From NCBI GenBank assembly GCA_002687025.1, contig NYZG01000418.1, positions 1 through 16,086 on the forward strand: a stretch of 16,086 bases of DNA, written 5' to 3'. Within the stretch, counting starts at the first letter, position 1, and each line of letters starts with the position of its first letter. Positions 9,830 through 16,086 of this stretch are shown in pieces. The position numbers and the translations under genes were made by a program. The DNA is from Candidatus Poribacteria bacterium (GTDB lineage: Bacteria > Poribacteria > WGA-4E > GCA-2687025). A model generated the notes under the pieces. The model saw only the letters and a list, made by a program, of their open reading frames with translations. It was not told the DNA's origin and did no database searches.

Positions 9830-9834
9830 GGAGG
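9830..9834 (+). promoter_or_regulatory. Ribosome binding site of the HEAT-repeat gene
   Basis: GGAGG lies six bases before the ATG at 9841, which is ideal Shine-Dalgarno spacing. It favours this start over the in-frame GTG at 9745, which would place 32 extra residues before the signal peptide. Confidence 0.8.
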
Positions 9835-9840
9835 CTAGCC

Positions 9841-12567
9841 ATGCGGGCCGCGTGCAGTTTCGTTCTGTGCCTGTGCTTCACCCTCGCATCGTCTGGGGCA
9901 ACGCCCACCGACAGGGATGAGATAGACGCAACCATCGAGCGCGCGTGGAGCCCGTGGGCGCGGCCGGTCGATCTGGACGAACTGGCAGATGTCGACAGGC
10001 GGCACATTCCGTATCTGCTCCAGCGCGCGGCGGAGGAGCGCGGCGCGGGAGGAGGCGAGCTGCGCAGCCGGATGCTCTACAGCGCCATCAACAGGCGCGC
10101 TCCCGAGATATTCCCTTTCCTCCTAGAACACACGTCAACCACGGCGAACCCGTGGACGGCGGATGGAGTTGCCCGCCTGTCGCCGCCTCAGGTCGCCCGC
10201 CTGCTGGAGCTCCTTGCGCACACCGAGGAGGCGGTCGTACGAAGGGTCGCGGATGCGCTGGGGCAGATCCTGTATGATGACCCGGCCTTAGCTGCGCGCC
10301 TGGCTCGCGCGCATCGCGGACCCCTGGTCGACCTGCTGTCTGCGCCTTCGGAGCGCGTCCTCCACCCCGTCGCCGCCCTCCTGGCGCGCGCCGCGCCCCC
10401 GCCGGCCGAGGCGGCGTCGACGCTCGTCTCCCGGATGCGGAGTAGCGACGAGCACGAGAGGGCCACCGCGGCACAAGCATTCGCCACGCTGGGGATCCCG
10501 GACGCGTCCGCGGCAATCCCCCTGGCGTCGATCCTCCTGCACGACGACTACTCCGCCGCCGCCGAGGATGCTGCCGTGAAGGTAGGGCAGCCGGCGATGC
10601 GAGCGCTGCTGGGCAGGATCGAGGAGCGCAGCCTGGTGGGACGACTCGCGATACTCCGCGCGTTTGCGCGCCACGGTGTCTGCGACCTTCTGCCGCCGGC
10701 GTATTGGCAGGGCTTGCTCGCCGAGAGGGATGCCTTCGTGTTCGCGACCGCGCTGGACACGCTGACGGCGGCCGGCGCGGTCGACGATGGCGTGACTATG
10801 GGCGTGCGCGCGTACCTCGGCCGCCACGACGGCTCGCGGCCCGAATCGCGCGTAGTGGACAGACGCGCTGCGCTCGCCGTAATGCGGCTCTGCGGACAGC
10901 TGCGCCACGGGGCCGCGGACATCAAGCGCGAGCTGAGAGCCGCGATGCGCGCGATGTCCGGCACGCCTCCGTCGATCCCCGCGCTTCAGATTGCGCCGCT
11001 GGCCGTGGCGCTGTGTCTGGTGTCCGACGACCTTGAGACGGGGATGCCGATCATCATCGGGGCTCTGCCGAGAAGCGGCGGCCGGCCCAACGTCGGCCAG
11101 TACGAGGCCGTAGCGCTCATCGGCTCCCCGGCCATCCCGTACCTCCTGGGCGCGCTTGTCGCGGAAGATGGCGGCGTCCACGCCGGCGTTGCGGAGGCGT
11201 TGGCCTACATCAGGCCCTCCTGTGCTGCCACGGCAGCCGCGCTCAGAAGCTCCCTGGAGCGCGATCGCTACCAAGGGGCCCAGCGCGCGCTCGCGCACAT
11301 CGGCGCCGCAGCCACCCCCGCGCTGATCCTCGCTCTCGCCGATGCGTCGCCGACGCTGCGCGCGAGGGCGGCCGAGACCTTCGGGATAATGGCTGTCACG
11401 GGCACGCGACTGCCCGCAGCCGCGCGGTCCGCGCTCCACGCCCGTCTGCGCGACGGCGATGCACGCGTCCGGCTGGCGGCAGTGTCTGCGATCGCCGCCT
11501 GCGGCGACAGCGTCGCCATGGCTCTTGCGCCCGCACTCTCGGCACAGCATCCCGCGAGACGCCGCGACGCAGCGGTCATGCTGCGCCTGGGAGAGCGCGC
11601 GCCAACGCCGCATGGTGTCGCGCTCCTCATGCGCATGCTCGACGACACGGAGGCCGGAGTGCGGAAGGAGGCCGCCCACGCCATAGGCGATCTGCGGCCT
11701 CCGGTAGTAAGCGCGATACCACGGCTGCGCGCCATCCTGTCCGACGACTCTCCGGAGGTCCGAGCCTATGCCGCGCGCGCGCTCTGGTACCTCGGCGTGG
11801 CAGCAGCTGACATGGTCGATCCCCTCATCATGGCGATGGCGGACGGAGATGCGCTGGTCCGCGAGATGGCTTCCGGCGCCCTCAGCACGGCGCCGACACG
11901 AGACGGCGATCGTGTTGGGGCGTGGACAAGGCTGCTCGTCGAGACGACGGCGGGCGAGCCGGGCGGGGCGTCCCCGTACGAACTGGGCCGCATCGCGGGG
12001 GTGACGGCCTCGGCGCTGGCCGGTATGGGGCCGCACGCGGCGCCGGCCGTGCCAGCGCTGATGGCATACGTCCGTGGCGGCGAAGGCCGATCCGGCAGGC
12101 GGGCCACCATGGCGGCGCTAGGTGCGTTGGGCCCCGTCGCGGAACCAGCGGCCCCGCTCCTGGTGTCCATTGCGGCGGCGTGGCCCCTGGCGGGACGCTT
12201 CCCCGACGACGCACACGCGGCGGCCAGGGCACTGGTCGACATGGGCACACCGGCCGCGACCGATGGGTTTGTGGCGCTCGTGCTACAGGGTCACCCGAGC
12301 GTCGGGACGCTCCCGGTGTCCGGCGATCGCGGCGCGCGCGTACTGTCGCTGCTCGTGGACGCACTCCAGTATGACGACGTGATGGTCCGACGCAACGCGG
12401 CAAGAGCGTTGGCGGGCATCGGTCGGCACGCCGCAGTGGCCCTGACGGCGTTGGAGAATGTAGCGGGCGAATCGGATGGAGCCGCGTCGGATGCCGCGGC
12501 GCGGGCCGTCGAGCAGATTCAAGGCCAGATGGAGTGGCACAGACGGTACGGCGCGACGGCGCCGTAG
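9841..12567 (+). CDS. Exported HEAT-repeat protein
   Basis: This encodes 908 residues from ATG 9841, chosen for its GGAGG site and because the product then starts with a signal peptide: MRAACSFVLCLCFTLASSGA, likely cut before TPTD. No lipobox is evident. The mature chain is almost entirely alpha-helical HEAT-type repeats of about 30-40 residues, rich in Ala, Leu and Arg. Clear units include AVVRRVADALGQI, PTLRARAAETFGIM, ARVRLAAVSAIAACG, AGVRKEAAHAIGDL, PEVRAYAARALWYLG and VMVRRNAARALAGIG. They follow the PBS-lyase HEAT pattern (D-x-x-V-R-x-x-A-A-x-A-L-G). Such solenoids bind proteins. With a signal peptide it probably acts in the periplasm or at the surface, perhaps with the neighbouring surface proteins (inference). 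It lacks the C-terminal sorting-like domain and any catalytic domain. It lies 179 bases after gene 2 and converges on the next gene, with 53 bases between the stops. Confidence 0.9.
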   Translation: MRAACSFVLCLCFTLASSGATPTDRDEIDATIERAWSPWARPVDLDELADVDRRHIPYLLQRAAEERGAGGGELRSRMLYSAINRRAPEIFPFLLEHTSTTANPWTADGVARLSPPQVARLLELLAHTEEAVVRRVADALGQILYDDPALAARLARAHRGPLVDLLSAPSERVLHPVAALLARAAPPPAEAASTLVSRMRSSDEHERATAAQAFATLGIPDASAAIPLASILLHDDYSAAAEDAAVKVGQPAMRALLGRIEERSLVGRLAILRAFARHGVCDLLPPAYWQGLLAERDAFVFATALDTLTAAGAVDDGVTMGVRAYLGRHDGSRPESRVVDRRAALAVMRLCGQLRHGAADIKRELRAAMRAMSGTPPSIPALQIAPLAVALCLVSDDLETGMPIIIGALPRSGGRPNVGQYEAVALIGSPAIPYLLGALVAEDGGVHAGVAEALAYIRPSCAATAAALRSSLERDRYQGAQRALAHIGAAATPALILALADASPTLRARAAETFGIMAVTGTRLPAAARSALHARLRDGDARVRLAAVSAIAACGDSVAMALAPALSAQHPARRRDAAVMLRLGERAPTPHGVALLMRMLDDTEAGVRKEAAHAIGDLRPPVVSAIPRLRAILSDDSPEVRAYAARALWYLGVAAADMVDPLIMAMADGDALVREMASGALSTAPTRDGDRVGAWTRLLVETTAGEPGGASPYELGRIAGVTASALAGMGPHAAPAVPALMAYVRGGEGRSGRRATMAALGALGPVAEPAAPLLVSIAAAWPLAGRFPDDAHAAARALVDMGTPAATDGFVALVLQGHPSVGTLPVSGDRGARVLSLLVDALQYDDVMVRRNAARALAGIGRHAAVALTALENVAGESDGAASDAAARAVEQIQGQMEWHRRYGATAP

Positions 12568-12620
12568 CCAGCATGGGCGGAACGGCCCGCGCACGTGTTC
12601 GACCTGTCCACGGGCGGCCG
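12568..12620. other. Convergent intergenic gap, no clear terminator
   Basis: These 53 bases separate the stops of two converging genes. I see only weak pairing (CGTG with CACG around 12593-12613) and no T-run on either strand. A short palindrome, ACGGCGCCGT, just overlaps the end of the HEAT-repeat gene at 12555-12564. Confidence 0.4.
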
Positions 12621-15600
12621 CTACTTGAGGATGACCAGTCGTCGCGCCTCGCTATACGAGCCGGCGACCAACCGGTAGAAGTAGACGCCACTCGCGACGC
12701 GCTCGCCGGTGTCGTTGCGACCGTCCCAGTGAACCGCGTCGTCCTTCGACGTGTACTCTCCCGCGTCGACCATGCCCAGGGCTATCGTGCGCACGAGCGT
12801 GCCATCGAGTCTATATACTTCGACGGCCACTTCGCTGTCGGCGGACAGGGAGAACGGAATCCACGTCTCAGGGTTGAATGGGTTCGGGTAGTTCGGCAGC
12901 AGCGAGGTGTCGTAGACCGGGCTCACGATGGTCGGCCGCCCGAACCGGTAGCCGAACAACTCGCCGTTGCGATCGCTGAGTCGGACATCCGTCAGCCTCA
13001 GGGAGTCCGCGAGCGTGATCACGTCGTCGACCCGGACGAACATCCTGGCCAGGACGCCGGTGGACGAATCGTCGGGCGCTCGATCCGCCATGTCGAGCCG
13101 CACCGCCGCCATGTGCATGCCGTCGCTACTCACCAAGGGATCCATCCAGAACGTGGCGTGTCCCAGCACGTCGCCTGCGGCAACGTGGTCCAATTCGAAC
13201 GCGCCGCCCTTCGTGCTTACCTGGAACTCGTAGCCGGCGAGCTCGACAGCGGTGGCGCCGCGCAGTTGGACCTCCGTGAGGCCGGTCGCCTCGTCCGTCA
13301 GCATGACGTGCAGCGCCAACGTCGCGCGCACCCCGGACGGCTGTGTCAGCGCCGGCGCGTTGAGGGATGTCACCTCGCCGAAGTGCGTGGCTACGGTCAC
13401 CACGTCGATGATGCTGACCACACCATCACCGTTGGTGTCGGCGCGACTGCCCGCGGGGGCCGGTTTGCCGAAGAGGGTTGCCACACTCACGAGGTCTATG
13501 ATCGTCACCGACCCGTCGCCGTTGACGTCCCACGGCGGCAGCTCCGGCTCGGGCGCGGTCTCGGCTACCTGGAATGTCCCGGAGCTCGACACGCTCGCGC
13601 TGACGGTCCGCGTCGAGGCGGTGCGCGTCGTCGTGACTTCCTCCCAGCCGAAGCCGACCAACTGGTAGATCGTTGGGGAGTCGGCCGTGAACTCGGAGTC
13701 GCCCGGCACGGGGATGCTCAGCGTGGCGGCGCGATTGAAGCTCGTCAACACCTGGCGCGTCGCCGTGCGAATCGTCAGTTCACGCGTTGTACCTGCGACG
13801 GCGTTGTCCAGAGTCGTGAGCCCCGTGGGTTCGCCAATCTCGACCGCGCCCGTCAACAGCCCATTCGCGAACAGCCCAAGCGGCGTCACGGCAAGCCGCG
13901 TGCCATCCGCCAGGGACGCAGAGCCGCCGCGGCCGCCAATGAGCGCCGCGTTGATAGTCGGCGAGAGGATGGACGCATCCGTGTTCCCCGCAGTGTCCGC
14001 CGAGCTCACGGCGTAGTAGGACGTCCTGCCCTGCAACACCGTCGTGTCCGAGTACGATGTCGTCGCCACCGCGGTTGCGATGGGCGTCAGCGCGGACCCG
14101 TCGGTGAAGGGGGTGGTAGAGCGGTAGACGTTGTACGCGCCCGCGTCCGGGTCGGGCGTCCACGTGAGCAGCAACCCTCGAGAATCCGGAGTCGCCGATG
14201 TTGAGAGACTCGTCGGCGCCGTGGTCGGCGGGTCCGAGTCGAAAGACACGGTGAACGTCGGGCTGTCCGAGGAGTTGCCGGCCTCGTCGACGGCCCGCAC
14301 CAGGATCGTGCTGGACCCACCACCGACGGTGACCGTCTGGCTGAACACGCCCTGTCGGGTCGGCAGCGCCGTCTCCGCGCTGTTGATGATGAGCGTCACG
14401 GACGCGAGGTCGCCCTCCAAGTTGTCCGAAACACTGCCGGACATGAAGAACGAAGCGTGCGAAGTGGACGAAGGGATCGGGTCCAGTTGCACCGTAGGCG
14501 CGACCATGTCCTGCACGACCGTGAGCGTGTCGGATCGGTCGCTCAGGTTGCCCGCGTTGTCCTGCGCGGTCGCCGTGAGCGCGTTGTCTCCTGGCGTGAT
14601 CTGCACGCTCTCGAAGACGAACCCGCCGGCCGCGTCGGTGACCGTTGTGATGCCCGACGACACGCCGTTGGCGCGCAACGCCACGGTGATCGGCAGCGAT
14701 CCGGCCCCGTCGAGGCCGGGTACCGTGCCGGCGATGCGGATGGTGCTCGTGTTGGACTTGGTCTGCGCGTTGTCAAACGTGGGAACCGGCGGCGGGTCCA
14801 GCGACACCGTGAAGCTCCACGTCGCGAACGACACGTTCCCGGACAGGTCCGCGACCTGAATGCCGATGCTGTTGGCGCCCATACCCAGAGCCCCGGGGCT
14901 CGTGTTGAGACCACGCTCCAGGGAGGCCGCCGCGGCTCCGCTCGCGTCGCCGCCACCCAGCGAACGTTCGAGAGCGTTCAGCTCCAACGGATCGAAGGAC
15001 GCCTGGCCGCCGCCCCCAATGGAACGTTCGAGAGCGTTCAGCTCCAGCGGGTCGAACGACGCGTTGTCGCCGCCCGTGAGAGAGCGTTCGAGCGCGTTCA
15101 GCTCCAACGGGTCGAATGAGAACCCGCCGCGCTGTCCCTGATACGGCGCGAATATCTTGCGGCCGAACAGGCGCACGATGCCGGTGCGACGGTTGTATTC
15201 GACGACCCCCGCGTCCTCAAGCTGCCCTAGCTTCTGCGGCTCGGACCCGTTGATGGTCAGGTACACACCCGTCGGATCGACGCCTGTCGCGTCACCGACG
15301 GAGAAGGACAGCATGTCGAGCCCGGCGTCGTCCACGCTCTGTCCCGGCTGCGGGAAGAGGACGGTGATCGACGGGTCGGTGTCGTCTTCCTGATCCGTCG
15401 CGACATCGAACGTCCACTCCAACTTGCCCTGGTTGCCGGCGCGGTCGCGGATGCGGACGATCATGCGATACGTCTCGCCGTCTGCCAGGAGAGGCCAATA
15501 CCTGATCTGTCCGTTTGTCGCGATGAATTCGAAGTTCGGGTCGTCGACGATGGACGCGAGTGTGGAGCCGTCGATGCCGAACAGCGCCTCGATCGTGTTG

Positions 15601-16085
15601 GCGTCGAAGTCGCGCCCTTCCACTGTCGCTGCCATCTCCGGCTCAAGCGTCTGGACGACCTCGCCGTTGACCGGGATCGGCTCCGTGATGGTCGGAGCCA
15701 CGCCGTCGACGAAGAAGGGGATACCCAGGCTCGTCGCGTTGCCCGCCACATCCTGCACTGTGATCGACGCGAAGTGCCGCAACGGCTCTTCGGTGTCCGA
15801 AGCCGCGAACGGCGCCGGGGCCGTGAATTCCACTTCGCCGTCGACGCTCACCGTGACGGCGGCCGCCACCTCGTCGACCAGCAGCAACACGGTGTCTGGG
15901 TCGATGCCGTTGAGGTCACTCACACGCGCGCGTATCGTCTGCGTCGTCGCGAGGACAACGCTGTCGGCCACCGGGTCGACGAAGGCGACCTGCGGGGCCA
16001 CCGTATCGAGCCGCAGGACGACCTGTTCCGCGTCGGCGGTGTTGCCGACTTCATCGGTCGCCGTGGCCGCCACGGTGTTTGCCCC
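12621..16085 (-). CDS. Ig-like/FN3/dockerin/cohesin-like surface protein with C-terminal sorting-like domain (5' partial)
   Basis: The frame is open to the right edge: GANT precedes the GTG at 16073, completing the Ig motif GANTVAATATDEVGNTADAE. It therefore starts beyond the window. It ends at TAG (12623-12621), and 1154 residues are visible. Layout: end of one Ig-like domain, then Ig-like domains at about 28-128, 129-235 and 236-427, the third holding a three-copy 20-residue insert at about 323-382; two more Ig-like domains (428-525, 526-615); FN3 617-710; ZU5-like 711-845; type I dockerin 853-903, with two calcium loops DVNGDGSVTIIDL and DTNGDGVVSIIDV, each followed by VATxFG; a cohesin-like beta domain about 908-1060 (AGYEFQVS, AAGDVLG); and a C-terminal domain from 1062 (PNYPNPFNPETW, WDGRNDTGE, SGVYFYRL, terminal VILK). 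Dockerin-cohesin pairs are known to assemble surface complexes. A scaffold or adhesin role is inferred. No enzyme domain is seen. Confidence 0.93.
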   Translation of the reverse strand, partial: GANTVAATATDEVGNTADAEQVVLRLDTVAPQVAFVDPVADSVVLATTQTIRARVSDLNGIDPDTVLLLVDEVAAAVTVSVDGEVEFTAPAPFAASDTEEPLRHFASITVQDVAGNATSLGIPFFVDGVAPTITEPIPVNGEVVQTLEPEMAATVEGRDFDANTIEALFGIDGSTLASIVDDPNFEFIATNGQIRYWPLLADGETYRMIVRIRDRAGNQGKLEWTFDVATDQEDDTDPSITVLFPQPGQSVDDAGLDMLSFSVGDATGVDPTGVYLTINGSEPQKLGQLEDAGVVEYNRRTGIVRLFGRKIFAPYQGQRGGFSFDPLELNALERSLTGGDNASFDPLELNALERSIGGGGQASFDPLELNALERSLGGGDASGAAAASLERGLNTSPGALGMGANSIGIQVADLSGNVSFATWSFTVSLDPPPVPTFDNAQTKSNTSTIRIAGTVPGLDGAGSLPITVALRANGVSSGITTVTDAAGGFVFESVQITPGDNALTATAQDNAGNLSDRSDTLTVVQDMVAPTVQLDPIPSSTSHASFFMSGSVSDNLEGDLASVTLIINSAETALPTRQGVFSQTVTVGGGSSTILVRAVDEAGNSSDSPTFTVSFDSDPPTTAPTSLSTSATPDSRGLLLTWTPDPDAGAYNVYRSTTPFTDGSALTPIATAVATTSYSDTTVLQGRTSYYAVSSADTAGNTDASILSPTINAALIGGRGGSASLADGTRLAVTPLGLFANGLLTGAVEIGEPTGLTTLDNAVAGTTRELTIRTATRQVLTSFNRAATLSIPVPGDSEFTADSPTIYQLVGFGWEEVTTTRTASTRTVSASVSSSGTFQVAETAPEPELPPWDVNGDGSVTIIDLVSVATLFGKPAPAGSRADTNGDGVVSIIDVVTVATHFGEVTSLNAPALTQPSGVRATLALHVMLTDEATGLTEVQLRGATAVELAGYEFQVSTKGGAFELDHVAAGDVLGHATFWMDPLVSSDGMHMAAVRLDMADRAPDDSSTGVLARMFVRVDDVITLADSLRLTDVRLSDRNGELFGYRFGRPTIVSPVYDTSLLPNYPNPFNPETWIPFSLSADSEVAVEVYRLDGTLVRTIALGMVDAGEYTSKDDAVHWDGRNDTGERVASGVYFYRLVAGSYSEARRLVILK
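14941..15120 (-). repeat. Three-copy 60-bp in-frame tandem repeat (20-residue units)
   Basis: Three exact-length 60-base units (14941-15000, 15001-15060, 15061-15120) each encode SFDPLELNALERS(L/I) followed by a Gly-rich tail (TGGDNA, GGGGQA, GGGDAS). The first two share 25 identical bases (14962-14986 and 15022-15046). A possible degenerate fourth copy (SLERGLN) follows in the protein near 14904-14924, 9 bases out of phase. The units sit inside an Ig-like domain, between the strand ending KIFAPYQ and the hairpin GANSIGIQVADLSGN. The core looks like a short amphipathic helix with glycine linkers, which is unlike the beta-rich surroundings. Confidence 0.95.
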
Positions 16086-16086
16086 C

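Noticed and set aside
9745..9840. GTG at 9745 as start of the HEAT-repeat gene
   Set aside because: It would put 32 residues ahead of a good signal peptide and bypass the GGAGG site six bases before ATG 9841.
9662..9840. Small gene or promoter in the 179-base gap
   Set aside because: No open frame with a start signal other than shadows, and no convincing -35/-10 pair; only the hairpin and the ribosome binding site are supported.
10288..12036. Long minus-strand open frame (582 codons) opposite the HEAT-repeat gene
   Set aside because: Arg-rich, motif-free translation, a shadow of the strongly patterned HEAT frame.
12534..14204. Long plus-strand open frame (556 codons) opposite gene 4
   Set aside because: It is antisense to a gene with clear dockerin, cohesin-like and sorting-like domains. 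Its translation is Arg/His-rich with no recognisable motif, as expected from a GC-rich antisense frame, and it starts inside the HEAT-repeat gene.
14941..15120. Possible CRISPR array from evenly spaced repeats
   Set aside because: The repeats are contiguous 60-base units without unique spacers and are in frame in a coding gene.

Overview
This GC-rich window is almost fully coding and holds four large genes, all apparently for exported or surface multidomain proteins. Two of the proteins (genes 1 and 4) end in nearly the same C-terminal domain, with a PNYPNPFNPETW(L/I)PF opening, a WDGRN(E/D)xGExVxSGVYFY core and a terminal ILK. I associate that exact version with Candidatus Poribacteria (sponge-associated and pelagic lineages) and close relatives. 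Long Calx-beta arrays, Asp-rich sequence and dockerin plus cohesin-like modules fit the same origin. The assignment is by motif recognition only, so it is likely but not proven.

Layout: (1) 3-4478 (+) is the 3' part of a gene running in from the left edge: cadherin-like repeats, eight Calx-beta repeats, an Ig-like domain, a 'GLSMVGLAL' surface module and a C-terminal sorting-like domain. (2) 4574-9661 (+) encodes a secreted protein of about 1695 residues with two unrelated beta-propellers (Asp-box/sialidase-like and TolB/PD40-like), several Ig-like domains and a diverged C-terminal sorting-like domain. (3) 9841-12567 (+) encodes a 908-residue HEAT-repeat protein with a signal peptide and a clear ribosome binding site. 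(4) 12621-16085 (-) is convergent and runs off the right edge: Ig-like domains, one carrying a three-copy 60-bp in-frame repeat, then FN3, a ZU5-like domain, dockerin, a cohesin-like domain and the C-terminal sorting-like domain. The intergenic gaps are short (95, 179 and 53 bases) and hold only two hairpins and one ribosome binding site. I see no tRNA, rRNA, CRISPR array, insertion sequence or riboswitch.

How the genes may work together: none has a recognisable catalytic core, transporter or regulator. The set reads as a cell-surface or extracellular-matrix locus. Calcium-stiffened stalks, propellers and dockerin/cohesin contacts would give adhesion or scaffolding, and the C-terminal domains would direct export or anchoring in the manner of type IX secretion (T9SS) cargo. 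Whether a type IX machinery exists in this organism cannot be seen here. The most distinctive items are the 3 x 20-residue insert in gene 4, the near absence of basic residues in the gene 1 stalk, and dockerin and cohesin-like modules in one chain.
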